Shown: positions 7,812-19,166, numbered from the stretch's first letter. The stretch is 37,037 nt of DNA from Alphaproteobacteria bacterium (GCA_016778985.1 JADHOM010000019.1:1-37037); one strand, 5' to 3'. A program made the numbers and translations. Notes: a model not told the origin generated them from the sequence alone.

Positions 7812-9737
7812 CTATAAGCTTCTGATATACCACGCCAACAGCGCGATAACGCCGATTAGCATGGCAAAGGCATAATGGAATACATAACCTGACTGCATCC
7901 GACTACAAAAACCGGCAAAGCGCCTGACTGAGCTGGAAATGCCATCTGGTCCAAACCCGTCAATCGTCGCTTTATCGCCGCGTATCCATAGCACTCGCCC
8001 TATATCTACCGCTGGCCTAACAAAGATAGCGTTATAAAGTTCATCAAAATACCATTTCCGATAAAATAGCTGATGAACAGGACGGAATATCGTGGCTATA
8101 CCCGTTGCCGCCGATGGCATCATGCCATAGATAATGATAGCAAGCCCAATACCGCCAAGGCTAACAAACAGCGGCAACAGCTTGACCCATTTAGGCACAT
8201 GATGGGCGTCTTCCATAATATGATTAGCCGGATCAATATAAATTGACCGCCCCCAAAACTCATACCAATGATAGCCGACAAAAAGATCATAGAACATCCA
8301 GCCCGATAACACCGCTCCAATGGCAAGAACGAATAACGGCACCGTCATAACAAGTGGACTCTCATGAACATGCGACATAACTTCTGCGCTGGCTCTGGGC
8401 TTGCCATGGAAAGTCATCATGATTAGCCGCCATGAATAAAAAGCAGTTAAAAATGCCGCCGCAATCCCCAAATACCAAGCAAAATTGCCGATTGGGGTAT
8501 GCGCCGCATAAGCCGCCTCAAGGATCATATCTTTGGAATAGTATCCGGCAAAGAATGGTATTCCAGCCAAGGCTAGCGAGCCTATCCACATCATCGCATA
8601 AGTGAATGGGACTTTTCGCCAGATACCGCCCATGTTTCGCATATCTTGTTCATCCGACATGGCATGAATAACTGACCCTGCGCCCAAGAACAGCAATGCC
8701 TTGAAAAAAGCATGGGTGGTGAGGTGAAACATCGCCGCCGGATAGGCTGACACGCCCGCCGCAAAGAACATATAGCCAAGCTGTGAGCATGTCGAATAGG
8801 CAATCACGCGCTTGATATCAAACTGAGTTAAGCCAATGGTCGCGGCAAAAATCGCCGTCAAGGCACCAACAACAGTTATGACATCTCGTGTAAATGGTGC
8901 GTATTCCAGCATTGGCGACAAACGGCATACCATAAATACGCCTGCCGTCACCATAGTCGCGGCGTGGATCAATGCCGATACAGGGGTCGGGCCTTCCATC
9001 GCATCAGGCAGCCATGTATGAAGCCCTAGCTGTGCCGATTTCCCCATCGCACCAATGAAAAGCAATATTCCTGCGACTTCTAGGGCTGGCATCGCATAAC
9101 CCAGAATAGTTATCTGGCTGTTTACCAAATTAGGAACAGATTGAAATATGACATCAAGCTGAACCGAACCTGTTAGGTGGAATAAGGCAAATATCCCAAG
9201 CGCAAAGCCAAAGTCACCAACACGGTTAACCACAAACGCTTTCATAGCCGCTTCATGCGCCGATGGCCGCTGATACCAAAACCCGATCAACAGATAAGAG
9301 GCAACACCAACGCCTTCCCAGCCAAAAAATAACTGCACCAGATTATCAGCTGTGACCAGCATCAGCATGGCAAAGGTAAAGAGACCCAAATACGCCATAA
9401 AGCGCGGCTTAGATTTATCATGCGACATATAGCCAACCGAATAGACATGCACCATTGCCGATACGGTTGTCACAACAATAACCATGACAGCAGTAAGCGT
9501 GTCAAAACGTAATGCCCAATCGACTTGAAAGGTGCCAACATTGATCCAGCTAGCCAGAAATATAGTTTCATCTATTCCTGGAATAGCCATAGTAATAAAT
9601 GCAATCCACCCCAGCAAAGCCGATAACAACACACCTGTCAGGCTAAACGTATAGCCAAGAGCATCATTTTTTAGTAGCGCGGCAATACCGGCACCGATTG
9701 CGCCCAATAATGGCAAAAAGACAATGGCACTGATCAT
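7812..9737 (-). CDS. nuoL: NADH-quinone oxidoreductase subunit L
   Basis: The distal proton-pumping subunit of complex I, related to ND5. It has about 16 membrane helices and the long C-terminal lateral helix along the membrane arm. The 641-residue protein contains WEGVGVASYLLIGFW, QLGLHTWLPDAMEGPTPVSALIH and DIKRVIAYSTCSQLGYM, the conserved charged and proline-broken helices of the antiporter core. The ATG at 9737 is preceded by AAGG with eight-base spacing. The TTG one codon earlier is less likely. It begins four bases after the nuoK stop. Confidence 0.97.
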   Translation of the reverse strand: MISAIVFLPLLGAIGAGIAALLKNDALGYTFSLTGVLLSALLGWIAFITMAIPGIDETIFLASWINVGTFQVDWALRFDTLTAVMVIVVTTVSAMVHVYSVGYMSHDKSKPRFMAYLGLFTFAMLMLVTADNLVQLFFGWEGVGVASYLLIGFWYQRPSAHEAAMKAFVVNRVGDFGFALGIFALFHLTGSVQLDVIFQSVPNLVNSQITILGYAMPALEVAGILLFIGAMGKSAQLGLHTWLPDAMEGPTPVSALIHAATMVTAGVFMVCRLSPMLEYAPFTRDVITVVGALTAIFAATIGLTQFDIKRVIAYSTCSQLGYMFFAAGVSAYPAAMFHLTTHAFFKALLFLGAGSVIHAMSDEQDMRNMGGIWRKVPFTYAMMWIGSLALAGIPFFAGYYSKDMILEAAYAAHTPIGNFAWYLGIAAAFLTAFYSWRLIMMTFHGKPRASAEVMSHVHESPLVMTVPLFVLAIGAVLSGWMFYDLFVGYHWYEFWGRSIYIDPANHIMEDAHHVPKWVKLLPLFVSLGGIGLAIIIYGMMPSAATGIATIFRPVHQLFYRKWYFDELYNAIFVRPAVDIGRVLWIRGDKATIDGFGPDGISSSVRRFAGFCSRMQSGYVFHYAFAMLIGVIALLAWYIRSL

Positions 9738-9741
9738 CAAT

Positions 9742-10053
9742 CTAGCCTTTCATCATATTAATGTCTTCGACCGCGATACTGCCTCGGTTGCGGAAATACA
9801 CAACCAGAATGGCCAGCCCGATAGCAGCCTCTGCCGCCGCAACAGTCAAAATGAACATGGCAAAAATCTGCCCTGTGATATGTCCATGAAACGATGAGAA
9901 TGCCGCCAAATTGATATTAACAGCCAGCAGCATCAGCTCAATACACATCAAAATGATGATGACATTCTTACGGTTAAGGAAAATACCAACCGCCCCGAAC
10001 GTGAACAGAATGGCCGCAACCATCAGATAATGAATGAGTGATATATCCCCCAT
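9742..10053 (-). CDS. nuoK: NADH-quinone oxidoreductase subunit K
   Basis: Small three-helix membrane subunit of complex I, related to ND4L. The 103-residue length is normal. The two membrane-embedded glutamates needed for proton transfer are present: E39 in [11 protein letters not shown] and E75 in [21 protein letters not shown] precedes the ATG. It lies between nuoJ (9-base gap) and nuoL (4-base gap). Confidence 0.96.
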   Translation of the reverse strand: MGDISLIHYLMVAAILFTFGAVGIFLNRKNVIIILMCIELMLLAVNINLAAFSSFHGHITGQIFAMFILTVAAAEAAIGLAILVVYFRNRGSIAVEDINMMKG

Positions 10054-10062
10054 AACGTCCCC

Positions 10063-10701
10063 TTATTGTAGCCGTTTATTAGCCGCCCGGCTGTCATCCA
10101 GCACTTTTGGGGCAACATGACTATCGACAGATACAATTTGTACTGTCTCATCACGAGTTCGGCTATTTTGTTCAGAAATATTTTGCCGCTTAACACCCTC
10201 ACGATGGCGCATGGTTAAGGTAATGGCACCTATCATGGCCACCAACAAAATCAAGCCAGCAACCTGAAAATTAAGCAGATATTCGGTATAAAGCACCTGA
10301 CCAATCATGGCAGTATTGCTAATCTCACCAGACATATTGGTGGCAAGAACATTGTCTGTGCTTAAGTCCTGGGTAAAGACCATCAAGAGCTCAACAATAA
10401 GGATGAGCCCAACGACTAATCCCAGCGGCAGATGCTGACGAAAGCCTTGCCTCATCTCATCAATATTAATATCCAGCATCATGACGACAAACAGGAACAA
10501 CACCGCTACCGCGCCGACATAGACAACAACCAGAAGCATCGCCAAAAACTCTGCCCCCAACAGGACAAATAATCCTGCTGAATTGAAAAAAGACAATATC
10601 AGGAACAGCACCGAATGAACGGGGTTACGAGCCAGAATAACCATCAAGCCAGAGACCACAGTCATCAGGGCAAAGAGATAAAAGAATAATGGCGCAATCA
10701 T
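10063..10701 (-). CDS. nuoJ: NADH-quinone oxidoreductase subunit J
   Basis: Membrane subunit of complex I, related to ND6, with five predicted helices. The 212-residue protein opens with a hydrophobic helix and NPVHSVLFLILSFFN, and carries the conserved VVYVGAVAVLFLFVVMML stretch that contains the pi-bulge glycine region of helix 3. After the last helix there is a hydrophilic C-terminal tail of about 45 residues, from MRHREG onward, rich in R, D and S, on the predicted cytosolic side. A GAGAAG sequence precedes the ATG, and the gap to nuoI is 12 bases. Confidence 0.95.
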   Translation of the reverse strand: MIAPLFFYLFALMTVVSGLMVILARNPVHSVLFLILSFFNSAGLFVLLGAEFLAMLLVVVYVGAVAVLFLFVVMMLDINIDEMRQGFRQHLPLGLVVGLILIVELLMVFTQDLSTDNVLATNMSGEISNTAMIGQVLYTEYLLNFQVAGLILLVAMIGAITLTMRHREGVKRQNISEQNSRTRDETVQIVSVDSHVAPKVLDDSRAANKRLQ

Positions 10702-10713
10702 ATTTGGTCTTCT

Positions 10714-11202
10714 CTATCTATAGCGCGCATCAGCGGCAAGGTTTCTAGCAATTTCAGTTTCCCAGCGATCACCATTTGAAAGCAGCTTTTCTTTATCATA
10801 ATAAAGCTCTTCTCTGGTTTCGGTGGCAAACTCAAAATTTGGCCCCTCAACAATGGCATCAACTGGACAGGCTTCCTGACAGAACCCGCAATATATACAT
10901 TTTGTCATATCGATATCATATCGCGTGGTGCGGCGACTGCCATCTGGACGAGGTTCCGACTCAATCGTAATCGCTTGTGCCGGACAAATCGCTTCACATA
11001 ATTTGCAGGTGATACAGCGTTCTTCCCCATTGGGATAACGCCGTAAGGCATGTTCACCACGAAAACGCGGTGAAATAAAGCCTTTTTCATATGGATAGTT
11101 CAAGGTCGCTTTCGGCTTAAACAGATATTTTAATGTTAAGCCCAGCCCCTTAATTATCTCAAGCAACAGAAAAGAGCGAGCCGCGGCAACTAATGATGAC
11201 AT
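10714..11202 (-). CDS. nuoI: NADH-quinone oxidoreductase subunit I
   Basis: Ferredoxin-like subunit of the connecting module of complex I; it carries two [4Fe-4S] clusters (N6a and N6b) that pass electrons towards NuoB. The eight ligands are all visible: C63-x2-C66-x2-C69-x3-C73-P and C102-x2-C105-x2-C108-x3-C112-P. The N-terminal 30 residues form the amphipathic helix that lies on the membrane. At 162 residues it has the usual alphaproteobacterial length. The ATG is preceded by AGGGGGAT with a three-base gap. Confidence 0.97.
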   Translation of the reverse strand: MSSLVAAARSFLLLEIIKGLGLTLKYLFKPKATLNYPYEKGFISPRFRGEHALRRYPNGEERCITCKLCEAICPAQAITIESEPRPDGSRRTTRYDIDMTKCIYCGFCQEACPVDAIVEGPNFEFATETREELYYDKEKLLSNGDRWETEIARNLAADARYR

Positions 11203-11216
11203 CTTATCCCCCTATC

Positions 11217-12239
11217 CTATTGTGGCAAAAGCCCGAAGCCTAGCAACACACCACCGGTCAACACGACAAAGATCAATGTGAACGGTAAGAAAATCTTCCA
11301 GCCCAGACGCATAAGCTGATCGTAACGATAACGCGGTGTTGTGGCACGAACCCAAAGAAATACAAATAAAACCAGCGCAACTTTCAGGGCAAACCAAATT
11401 GGCCCCGGTATCAGATATAAAATCGGCCAATCAAATGGCGGTAACCAGCCCCCTAAGAATAGGGTGGTTGTCATACCGCTCATCAAAATCATATTGGCAT
11501 ATTCACCTAGAAAGAACAGCGCGAAAGACATGGATGAATATTCAACAAAATATCCAGCCACCAGTTCAGACTCACCCTCTGGCAAGTCAAAAGGCGCGCG
11601 ATTAGTCTCAGCCAATGTCGAAATAAAGAAAATCACAAACATCGGAAAAAGCGGAATAAAAAACCACATATCCTTTTGCGCCATGACAATATCGCTCAGA
11701 TTTAGTGACCCTGCCGCCATAATCACCGTAATGATTACCAGCCCCAATGATACCTCATACGAGATCATCTGTGCCGCCGACCGCATCGCCCCTAGAAACG
11801 GATATTTTGAATTACTTGCCCAGCCCGCCATAATCACGCCATAGACGCCAAGTGAGGAGATCGCAAATAAGTAAAGAATACCGACATTAACATCAGCAAT
11901 CACCATGCCCTCACCAAAAGGGATCACTGCCCATGCGACCAATGACAAAATAAAGGTCAGCATCGGAGCAATAACAAACACCGCCTTAGATGCGCCGGAT
12001 GGCAGGATAGTTTCCTTGGACAGGAGTTTTAAGGCATCAGCGAAAGGCTGGAACAATCCAAACGGCCCGACAACATTAGGGCCTTTACGTAGTTGCATCA
12101 AACCAATTACCCGACGTTCGGCCAGCGTTAGATAGGCGACCGCAATCAATAACGGCACAATAACGGCAAAAATCTGAGCAACTGTCCAGATCAATTCGAT
12201 CATCATCGGGCTTGTCAGAAATCTAGTAATCGTTTCCAT
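11217..12239 (-). CDS. nuoH: NADH-quinone oxidoreductase subunit H
   Basis: Membrane subunit of complex I, related to ND1, that holds much of the quinone entry channel. The 340-residue protein has about eight helices. The conserved cytosolic loops are [20 protein letters not shown], near residues 40-60, and the acidic [20 protein letters not shown] loop (E and D residues) that lines the quinone chamber. Its ATG shares one base with the nuoG stop codon (TAATG), a sign of coupled translation. Confidence 0.97.
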   Translation of the reverse strand: METITRFLTSPMMIELIWTVAQIFAVIVPLLIAVAYLTLAERRVIGLMQLRKGPNVVGPFGLFQPFADALKLLSKETILPSGASKAVFVIAPMLTFILSLVAWAVIPFGEGMVIADVNVGILYLFAISSLGVYGVIMAGWASNSKYPFLGAMRSAAQMISYEVSLGLVIITVIMAAGSLNLSDIVMAQKDMWFFIPLFPMFVIFFISTLAETNRAPFDLPEGESELVAGYFVEYSSMSFALFFLGEYANMILMSGMTTTLFLGGWLPPFDWPILYLIPGPIWFALKVALVLFVFLWVRATTPRYRYDQLMRLGWKIFLPFTLIFVVLTGGVLLGFGLLPQ

Positions 12240-14341
12240 TATTCAGCCGCCTTTACATCATTATTCGCCTCAAACGCCTTAACGCATTCCGCCATTGTCA
12301 CGGAGGCGCGGCTAATTGGGCAGGTCATATAGAAATTGCGGCTATTGCCAGCCCCTCTATTAGCGACAGTAATAGCCGTAGTTAGCGGCAGATCACTAAT
12401 CGCCTGTTTACGGCCAAGCACCTTTGGACGGGCTGGCTGAGCTGTGTCAACATTACCAAACACCGGATATGCCGAAATTAACGCTGCACGCAAGGCATCC
12501 AGATTATCAAAGCCAAGTGTCTTGCCTAATACAGCCGATAGCGCCCGCAAAATAGCCCAGTCTTCGCGCGCATCACCCGGTGGGAAGTTTGCTTTATGCG
12601 CATGCTGAACGCGGCCTTCCATATTTACGTAAATAGCGTCTTTTTCGCTCCACGCTGCTCCGGGCAGGACAATATCCGCCTGCGCCGCCCCATGATCGCC
12701 ATGACTACCAATATAAATCATCGTCGTGTTGCTGCTACGTTGGCTAAAATTAAGCTCATCCGCCCCTAAATTGAATAAGAGCTTAATTTCGCCCTTTTCC
12801 ATCGCTTTCATGATATCAGCAGTCGCCTTACCGCCTTTGGCTGGTAGAAACGCCATCATTAATCCAGCCACACGAGCGGCGGCCGTATGCAGAATATTAA
12901 ATCCGTTCCATTCCGGCGTCACCAGATTAACAGCTTTTGCAATCGCCGAAACAGAGGCTAAAATACCAGCACTATCTTTGCGGTTTAATGCCCCTGCGCC
13001 AACTACAATCATCGGCCGCTTCGCATTTTTAAGAGCCGTGATAACAGGTCCACCTTTGCTAACCAGCTTATCCAAAATGTTCGCATCTGTACCAAGTTCT
13101 TTTACGGGATAGGTGAGATCAACTGCCTCTCCTAAACGGAAAACCTTAAGACCAGAATTAAGCCAATTTTGACGGATACGAGCATTCATTACCGCCGCTT
13201 CATGGCGCGGATTTGCGCCAATCAAGAAAATAGCATCAGCCTCATCAAGACCTGCAATGGTGGAATTAAACAGATACCCGCCCTGCCCTTGCTGACCAAT
13301 GACAGAGCCATCCTGACGACAATCCATATGAGGTGAGCCCAATGTTTCGATCAATGTTTTCAGCGCAAACATGGCCTCGGCATCAGCTAGATCACCAGCA
13401 AGAGCAGCAATCTCGCTTGGCTTGGCTTTTTTGACAGCCTTAGCGATAGCGGCAAACACATCATCCCAGCTTGCTTCGGCTAATCTGCCATTGGCTCCGC
13501 GCATATATGGTCTGTCGATGCGCTGGCTAGCCAAGCCATCAATATGATGACGAGTTTTATCAGATATCCATTCTTCGTTAATATCATCATTGATGCGTGG
13601 CAGGACGCGCATGACTTCATTGCCGCGTGTATCAACCCTGATATGACTACCCACTGCATCCATGACATCAATAGTTGAGGTATGGCTTAGCTCCCATGAG
13701 CGGGCTTTATAGGCGTAAGGCAGGCTAGTTAAAGCCCCAACAGGACATAAATCAACAACATTACCCGATAATTCAGAGTCTAATGCTTTTTCCAAATAGG
13801 TGGTAATTTCCATCGCTTCGCCACGCCCAATCGCTCCCAGTTCCGGGACGCCAGCAATCTCAGTCGCAAAGCGAACACAGCGCGTGCAATGGATACAGCG
13901 TGTCATAATGGTAGAGATCAGCGGCCCCATATTCTTATTTTCAACCGCCCGCTTTTCCTCTTGATAGCGGCTATCAGCCAGACCATAACCCATCGCTTGA
14001 TCTTGCAGATCACATTCACCGCCTTGATCACAAATTGGACAATCAAGCGGATGATTGATCAGCATAAACTCCATGACGCCTTCACGCGCCTTTTTAACCA
14101 ATGGTGTATCAGTTTTAATCACCATGCCATTACCCGCAGGCATCGCACATGACGCAACAGGTTTCGGCGAGCGTTCCATTTCCACTAAACACATCCGGCA
14201 ATTGCCGGCAATGGACAATCTTTCATGATAGCAGAAACGCGGCACTTCCTTGCCTGCTGCTTCACATGCCTGAAGGACAGTAGAGCCTTCTTCAACCTCG
14301 ACTTCTGTTCCATCAACGGTGAGTGTGATTATACCAGACAT
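12239..14341 (-). CDS. nuoG: NADH-quinone oxidoreductase subunit G
   Basis: Large Fe-S subunit of the NADH-oxidising arm of complex I. Visible ligand sets are C37, C48, C51 and C65 for [2Fe-2S] N1b; H97, C101, C104 and C110 for N5; and C149, C152, C155 and C199 for N4. No cysteine set for the extra N7 cluster of E. coli and Thermus is present, which fits the mitochondrial and alphaproteobacterial type. A molybdopterin-oxidoreductase-like domain without cofactor fills the C-terminal two thirds. I chose the ATG at 14341, two bases after the nuoF stop, giving 700 residues starting [12 protein letters not shown] frame from 14371 adds ten arginine/cysteine-rich residues inside nuoF and is unlikely. 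Confidence 0.96.
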   Translation of the reverse strand: MSGIITLTVDGTEVEVEEGSTVLQACEAAGKEVPRFCYHERLSIAGNCRMCLVEMERSPKPVASCAMPAGNGMVIKTDTPLVKKAREGVMEFMLINHPLDCPICDQGGECDLQDQAMGYGLADSRYQEEKRAVENKNMGPLISTIMTRCIHCTRCVRFATEIAGVPELGAIGRGEAMEITTYLEKALDSELSGNVVDLCPVGALTSLPYAYKARSWELSHTSTIDVMDAVGSHIRVDTRGNEVMRVLPRINDDINEEWISDKTRHHIDGLASQRIDRPYMRGANGRLAEASWDDVFAAIAKAVKKAKPSEIAALAGDLADAEAMFALKTLIETLGSPHMDCRQDGSVIGQQGQGGYLFNSTIAGLDEADAIFLIGANPRHEAAVMNARIRQNWLNSGLKVFRLGEAVDLTYPVKELGTDANILDKLVSKGGPVITALKNAKRPMIVVGAGALNRKDSAGILASVSAIAKAVNLVTPEWNGFNILHTAAARVAGLMMAFLPAKGGKATADIMKAMEKGEIKLLFNLGADELNFSQRSSNTTMIYIGSHGDHGAAQADIVLPGAAWSEKDAIYVNMEGRVQHAHKANFPPGDAREDWAILRALSAVLGKTLGFDNLDALRAALISAYPVFGNVDTAQPARPKVLGRKQAISDLPLTTAITVANRGAGNSRNFYMTCPISRASVTMAECVKAFEANNDVKAAE

Positions 14342-14343
14342 CC

Positions 14344-15627
14344 TTATTCTGCAACCGCGGCAGCGCGCCATGCTGTGATACGCTTTTCAATCTCAGGGCG
14401 GAAATGACGGATTAATCCCTGAATAGGCCAAGCCGCAGCATCACCTAAAGCGCATATCGTATGGCCTTCAACCTGTTTCGTCACATCATGAAGGGTATCA
14501 ATCTCTTCGATATCAGCATCGCCTTTGACCAAACGATCCATCATCCGATACATCCACCCCGTGCCCTCACGACAAGGTGTGCATTGACCACAAGATTCGT
14601 GCTTGTAGAAATAGGAAATACGGGCGATCGCCTTAATGATATCGGTCGATTTATCCATGACGATAACACCAGCAGTGCCTAAACCTGTGCCTTCTGCCTT
14701 AAGACTATCAAAATCCATCAGAACCGTATCGCAAATGGATTTGGGTAGCAGCGGCGTTGATGAACCGCCAGGAATGACAGCAAGCAAATTATCCCAGCCG
14801 CCACGGATACCGCCAGCATGCTTTTCAATCAATTCTTTTAATGGAATACCCATTTCTTCTTCGACATTACATGGGTTATTAACATGACCTGAAATGCAAA
14901 AGAGCTTTGATCCAGAGTTACCCTCTCGCCCAAGCCCGGAGAACCAACTAGCACCTCGCCGCAAGATGGTCGGAACAACCGCAATCGTCTCAACATTATT
15001 CACCGTTGTTGGACAGCCATATAATCCAGACCCTGCAGGAAATGGCGGCTTTAACCTAGGCTGGCCTTTCTTGCCTTCTAGGGATTCGATTAATGCGGTT
15101 TCTTCACCACAGATGTAAGCCCCTGCCCCACGATGCAAATATAGATCAAAGTCCCAACCCGATTTAGCAGCGTTTTTACCAAGCAATCCAGCTTCATATG
15201 CCTCATCAATAGCGTTCTGTAACGCTCTGGCTTCATTGACGAATTCACCCCTAATATAGATATATCCAGCATTTGCACGCATGGCAAATCCAGCAATCAA
15301 ACAGCCTTCGATTAGCTTATGTGGCTCGTGCCGAATAATATCTCTATCCTTGCATGTGCCAGGCTCACTCTCATCAGCATTGACGACCAGATAATGTGGT
15401 CTGTCTTTCACTTCTTTGGGCATGAATGACCATTTCAGACCAGTCGGAAAACCGGCACCACCGCGGCCACGCAACCCTGATGCTTTCACCTTTTCCACCA
15501 CCTCATCATGGCCAAGTTTGATTAAGGCTTTGGTGTTATCCCAATCACCACGTTCTTTAGCAGCGGTCAGGTCAGCCCCCTGCCATCCATAGATATTGGT
15601 AAAAATGCGATCCTTGTCACTAAGCAT
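14344..15627 (-). CDS. nuoF: NADH-quinone oxidoreductase subunit F
   Basis: Flavoprotein subunit of complex I that binds NADH and FMN and carries [4Fe-4S] cluster N3. Motifs are [10 protein letters not shown] at residues 54-63 (FMN), [19 protein letters not shown] starting at 168 (nucleotide binding), and the N3 ligands C346-x2-C349-x2-C352 with C392. The start at 15627 gives 427 residues and has GGGAGA six bases upstream. It overlaps the nuoE end by eight bases. A longer frame from 15708 adds 27 residues inside nuoE with no family similarity. Confidence 0.97.
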   Translation of the reverse strand: MLSDKDRIFTNIYGWQGADLTAAKERGDWDNTKALIKLGHDEVVEKVKASGLRGRGGAGFPTGLKWSFMPKEVKDRPHYLVVNADESEPGTCKDRDIIRHEPHKLIEGCLIAGFAMRANAGYIYIRGEFVNEARALQNAIDEAYEAGLLGKNAAKSGWDFDLYLHRGAGAYICGEETALIESLEGKKGQPRLKPPFPAGSGLYGCPTTVNNVETIAVVPTILRRGASWFSGLGREGNSGSKLFCISGHVNNPCNVEEEMGIPLKELIEKHAGGIRGGWDNLLAVIPGGSSTPLLPKSICDTVLMDFDSLKAEGTGLGTAGVIVMDKSTDIIKAIARISYFYKHESCGQCTPCREGTGWMYRMMDRLVKGDADIEEIDTLHDVTKQVEGHTICALGDAAAWPIQGLIRHFRPEIEKRITAWRAAAVAE

Positions 15628-16303
15628 GACCGTCTCCCTTACCTTTAGTAGTTTTGGGGCTAGATTTGGTTTTCTTTGCTGTTGAGGCGTCTTTAAAATC
15701 CACAACATTGGTTAAACTTGTTGGCGCAGGTTCAGGCTGTGAGCCTTGTCTGCCGCGCAATGACCCGGCGGCTGGCACATCATCCGCATCCAAACGGTCG
15801 ATTAAAACAGACATGCTCATATAATCGAGGTCTTCATAATAATCATCATTAATCTGAACCATAGGGGCATTGACACATGCCCCCAGACATTCCACTTCGA
15901 GCAAACTAAACTTACCACAGGCGCTGGTCTGACCAGACGAAATGCCAAGCTTATCCTTGATGCAGCGCATAACCTCATTACTGCCGCGCAACCAGCATGG
16001 CGTTGTTCCGCACGCCTGAATGAAATACTTGCCAACAGGCTTGAGATTGAACATGGTGTAAAAACTAGCAACCTCTAATACCCTGATTTCAGGCATGTCG
16101 CAGGCTTCTGCCACCGCCTCAATAGCTTTCATTGGCAGCCAGTTATCATGCTGGCGCTGGGCTAAATCAAGCAGGGGGAGGACCGCGCTGGCTTTTCGCT
16201 CTTTTGGATATTTAGCCATAATGGCTTTAATCAGTTTTTTATTTTCCGCAGAAAAGGCAAAATGATCAGGTTGTTCATCTGCGATACGTCGCGAAATACT
16301 CAT
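15620..16303 (-). CDS. nuoE: NADH-quinone oxidoreductase subunit E
   Basis: Thioredoxin-fold subunit of the NADH module of complex I with [2Fe-2S] cluster N1a. The ligands are C98, C103, C139 and C143 (in ACGTTPC and ECLGAC). The protein is 227 residues, longer than the roughly 160-170 of E. coli. The extra C-terminal part, from about residue 175, is low-complexity with prolines and ends in a lysine-rich tail ([17 protein letters not shown]). C-terminal extensions on NuoE occur in alphaproteobacteria and mitochondria. The ATG overlaps the nuoD stop by four bases (ATGA). Confidence 0.96.
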   Translation of the reverse strand: MSISRRIADEQPDHFAFSAENKKLIKAIMAKYPKERKASAVLPLLDLAQRQHDNWLPMKAIEAVAEACDMPEIRVLEVASFYTMFNLKPVGKYFIQACGTTPCWLRGSNEVMRCIKDKLGISSGQTSACGKFSLLEVECLGACVNAPMVQINDDYYEDLDYMSMSVLIDRLDADDVPAAGSLRGRQGSQPEPAPTSLTNVVDFKDASTAKKTKSSPKTTKGKGDGHA

Positions 16304-17478
16304 CGATCAATCTCTCCAAACACAACATCTAAAGAACCCAGAATAGCAACCGAGTCCGCTAGCATATGACCCCGCGATAGCTGATCCATTGAGGCCATAA
16401 AATAAAATCCAGGGGCACGCAGCTTACACCGATAAGGCTTATTACTGCCATCAGCGACCAGAAACACCCCAAACTCACCTTTTGGGGCTTCGACAGCCGT
16501 ATATGTAGACCCTGCTGGAACATGAAAGCCTTCTGTATAAAGCTTAAAATGATGAATAAGCGCTTCCATAGAAGTTTTCATATCATCACGTCTAGGCGGC
16601 GTAATCTTATGGTCTTCTGCCATAACAGGGCCCGAAGGCATCATTTCAATACATTGGCGAATAATCTTGATCGATTGCCGCATTTCTTCAACCCTGACCA
16701 AATAACGGGCATAACAATCACCAGTCTTGCCGGTCGGGATATCGAACTCCAGCTCATCATAAACGTCATAAGGTTGGGTTTTGCGTAAATCCCACGGCAA
16801 TCCCGATGCCCGAATACAAGGCCCTGTGAAGCCTAGATCAAGCGCTTCATCAAGCGTAACAACGCCAATATCTACTGTTCTCTGCTTAAAAATACGGTTT
16901 TCCGTCAATAACCCTTCCATATCATTAATAAAGGCAGGAAAACGGTCAGCCCAAGCATCAATATCAGCCAGTAAACCATCAGGCAAATCTTGGTGAACCC
17001 CACCTGGACGGAAATAAGCCGCATGAAGCCTCGCCCCTGAAGCTCTTTCATAAAACTCCATCAGATGTTCGCGTTCTTCAAACCCCCATAACAACGGCGT
17101 CATAGCACCAACATCAATGGCAAAGGTAGTCAAATTCAGCAAGTGATTGAGAATACGACCAATTTCACAATATAAGACACGTATAAATTGGGCTCGGCGC
17201 GGCACTTCAACCTGTAACATCTTTTCAATCGCCAGCGCAAAAGCGTGCTCTTGGTTCATCGGTGAGACGTAATCAAGACGGTCAAAATAAGGCAGAGCCT
17301 GAAGATAGGTTTTATGCTCAATCAACTTTTCAGTGCCGCGATGAAGCAGACCAATATGCGGGTCGGCACGTTCAATCACCTCACCATCCATTTCCAGAAC
17401 AAGACGCAAAACGCCATGCGCCGCCGGATGCTGGGGGCCAAAATTCATTGTTAAAGGCTTGATGGTTGGATCAGTCAT
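16300..17478 (-). CDS. nuoD: NADH-quinone oxidoreductase subunit D
   Basis: 49-kDa-type subunit of complex I that forms the quinone-reduction chamber together with NuoB; it is evolutionarily related to the NiFe hydrogenase large subunit. It shows the conserved [16 protein letters not shown] segment at residues 11-26, with H17 and H21, then [12 protein letters not shown] and YFDRLDYVS. The C-terminal region [10 protein letters not shown] and VFGEIDR is typical. I chose the ATG at 17478 (392 residues) because GAGGGGA lies five bases upstream and the protein begins MTDPTIKPL. It overlaps the nuoC stop region by eight bases. Confidence 0.97.
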   Translation of the reverse strand: MTDPTIKPLTMNFGPQHPAAHGVLRLVLEMDGEVIERADPHIGLLHRGTEKLIEHKTYLQALPYFDRLDYVSPMNQEHAFALAIEKMLQVEVPRRAQFIRVLYCEIGRILNHLLNLTTFAIDVGAMTPLLWGFEEREHLMEFYERASGARLHAAYFRPGGVHQDLPDGLLADIDAWADRFPAFINDMEGLLTENRIFKQRTVDIGVVTLDEALDLGFTGPCIRASGLPWDLRKTQPYDVYDELEFDIPTGKTGDCYARYLVRVEEMRQSIKIIRQCIEMMPSGPVMAEDHKITPPRRDDMKTSMEALIHHFKLYTEGFHVPAGSTYTAVEAPKGEFGVFLVADGSNKPYRCKLRAPGFYFMASMDQLSRGHMLADSVAILGSLDVVFGEIDR

Positions 17479-18151
17479 TCTTCCCCTCATCAGTCAATTG
17501 GTCATCAGAGTTTACATCTGTTATCATGGTGGGATCAATTTGCCGCATCGATGTTTGCGCGCCTTCCCAAGGGCTTTCATAATCAAAATCACGATATTCT
17601 TGGGTTAGCTGAACAGGTTCATAGACAACTCGGCGTTCACTATCATCATAACGAACTTCTACCGTTCCTGTCAGCGGAAAATCTTTACGCAACGGGTGAC
17701 CTTCGAATCCGTAATCAGTGAGAAGCCGGCGCAGGTCGCCATGATCATTGAAGAAAATACCAAACATGTCCCAAATCTCGCGCTCAGCCCAATTTGCACA
17801 GCCAAAGAGCGATGTTACCGATGGCGCAACAGCGTTCTCAGCGATCGGAACTATCAGCCGAATACGCTGATTAAGCGTCACACTTAGCAACTGATATATC
17901 AAATCAAAGCGCGGTGTTCGGGTGGGATAATCAACGGCGGTAATATCCGATAGTTGGGTGAACCCGCCGCCAGTTTCATCTTTGAGGCGCGTCAATACGG
18001 ATAACAGTTGCTCAAGCTCTATCTGAACAGATATCTCACCTCTGAAAATGGAGATATCTTCGGGTGATTTACGCAAAGCCACAGCAAAATGCTGCTTCCA
18101 TTCATCAAATGTTGCGGCTTGCTTCAATGATAGTTTAGATGAGGAAGGCAT
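17471..18151 (-). CDS. nuoC: NADH-quinone oxidoreductase subunit C
   Basis: 30-kDa-type subunit of the peripheral arm of complex I, not fused to NuoD as it is in E. coli. The family signature ERE-x-WDMFGIFF is followed by [24 protein letters not shown]. The ATG at 18151 gives 226 residues beginning [10 protein letters not shown] and lies 14 bases after the nuoB stop. An AGGA overlapping that stop codon is about 12 bases upstream, a rather long spacing. The longer frame from 18250 lies inside nuoB and is not supported. Confidence 0.94.
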   Translation of the reverse strand: MPSSSKLSLKQAATFDEWKQHFAVALRKSPEDISIFRGEISVQIELEQLLSVLTRLKDETGGGFTQLSDITAVDYPTRTPRFDLIYQLLSVTLNQRIRLIVPIAENAVAPSVTSLFGCANWAEREIWDMFGIFFNDHGDLRRLLTDYGFEGHPLRKDFPLTGTVEVRYDDSERRVVYEPVQLTQEYRDFDYESPWEGAQTSMRQIDPTMITDVNSDDQLTDEGKND

Positions 18152-18165
18152 AAGTAATATTCGTC

Positions 18166-18711
18166 CTAGCGAGCAATAGTAGCAGTTCTTCTGATTTTCT
18201 TTTGCAACTGAAGCAAGCCATATATTAATGCTTCTGCTGTTGGCGGGCATCCCGGCACATAAACATCGACTGGCACAATCCGATCACATCCTCTCACCAC
18301 CGCATAAGAATAGTGATAATAACCGCCACCATTAGCGCAAGACCCCATAGATAACACCCATCTAGGCTCAGCCATCTGGTCATATACTTTGCGTAAAGCA
18401 GGTGCCATTTTATTGGTCAGTGTTCCCGCTACAATCATCACATCTGATTGCCGTGGGCTTGGCCGAAAAAGCATACCATAACGGTCAGTATCATAACGCG
18501 ACGCCGCCGAATGGATCATTTCAACAGCACAGCAAGCCAAACCAAACGTCATTGGCCATAATGATCCGCTGCGCGCCCAGTTAAACAATTTATCTGCTTG
18601 TGCCACGACAAAACCGCGATTGGTAATCTCATCAGCAACAGCATTAAGGATAGCGTCTTGATCCTTGCCGGGCGGAATAGGTTTATGAGGCGATAAACTT
18701 AGATCATCCAT
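18166..18711 (-). CDS. nuoB: NADH-quinone oxidoreductase subunit B
   Basis: Carries the terminal [4Fe-4S] cluster N2 that reduces quinone in complex I. The ligands C60, C61, C125 and C155 are all present in [20 protein letters not shown] and [13 protein letters not shown]. At 181 residues it has the usual length for alphaproteobacteria and mitochondria, including a hydrophilic N-terminal extension. It begins three bases after the nuoA stop. Confidence 0.97.
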   Translation of the reverse strand: MDDLSLSPHKPIPPGKDQDAILNAVADEITNRGFVVAQADKLFNWARSGSLWPMTFGLACCAVEMIHSAASRYDTDRYGMLFRPSPRQSDVMIVAGTLTNKMAPALRKVYDQMAEPRWVLSMGSCANGGGYYHYSYAVVRGCDRIVPVDVYVPGCPPTAEALIYGLLQLQKKIRRTATIAR

Positions 18712-18714
18712 AGC

Positions 18715-19080
18715 TTAATCCCAATCAAGGGCTCCCTTTTTCCACTCATAAATAAATCCGACCGTTAAGACGACCAGAAACACAAACATTGACCAGAACC
18801 CAAATGCACCAATCCCGCCAAGCGATACTGCCCATGGGAATAAAAAGGCCACTTCAAGGTCAAAAATAATAAATAAAATAGCAACAAGGTAAAACCGAAT
18901 ATCAAAGCGGCTACGAGAGTCATCAAACGCCTCAAATCCACATTCATATGCGCTGAGCTTTTCAGGGTCAGGTCGCTGTGCACCTACGATGACCGAGCCA
19001 ATTACAAAAGCCGCAGATAGACCAATTGCTATGGCAAGGAATACAACAATCGGTAAATATTCCATCAAATATGATGACAT
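18715..19080 (-). CDS. nuoA: NADH-quinone oxidoreductase subunit A
   Basis: Three-helix membrane subunit of complex I, related to ND3, and the first gene of the nuo operon. The conserved loop [23 protein letters not shown] (residues about 43-65) contains the cysteine that in the mitochondrial protein controls the active/deactive transition. The helices lie at about residues 7-30, 64-84 and 89-110. A run of seven G residues (AAGGGGGGG on the minus strand) lies about 11 bases before the ATG and can serve as ribosome binding site. Upstream is a strong inverted repeat at 19106-19140 that may regulate the operon. Confidence 0.96.
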   Translation of the reverse strand: MSSYLMEYLPIVVFLAIAIGLSAAFVIGSVIVGAQRPDPEKLSAYECGFEAFDDSRSRFDIRFYLVAILFIIFDLEVAFLFPWAVSLGGIGAFGFWSMFVFLVVLTVGFIYEWKKGALDWD

Positions 19081-19105
19081 CAGCTTTTATCCCCCCCTTT
19101 ATTTA

Positions 19106-19140
19106 TTTTGCTAAGTCATTTTGTAAGTCACTTAGCAAAA
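19106..19140. promoter_or_regulatory. perfect 11-bp inverted repeat upstream of nuoA
   Basis: The arms TTTTGCTAAGT (19106-19116) and ACTTAGCAAAA (19130-19140) are exact reverse complements separated by 13 bases. A direct repeat TAAGTCA (19112-19118 and 19124-19130) is nested inside. It lies between the aldolase stop and the nuoA start, both minus strand. Neither direction has a long T-run after the stem, so it is not a textbook terminator. It may be a weak terminator for the aldolase gene or a protein-binding site in the nuo leader. Confidence 0.5.
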
Positions 19141-19166
19141 AGTCATATCACAATTGATTAATATAA

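Noticed and set aside
7795-7833. N-terminal extension of NuoM
   Set aside because: It overlaps nuoL, is basic and unlike the family, and a strong AAGGAGAG stands before the downstream ATG at 7794.
11341-11844. 167-codon plus-strand open frame opposite nuoH
   Set aside because: It is fully antisense to a clear complex I gene, has no ribosome binding site, and has the low-quality composition of a shadow frame.
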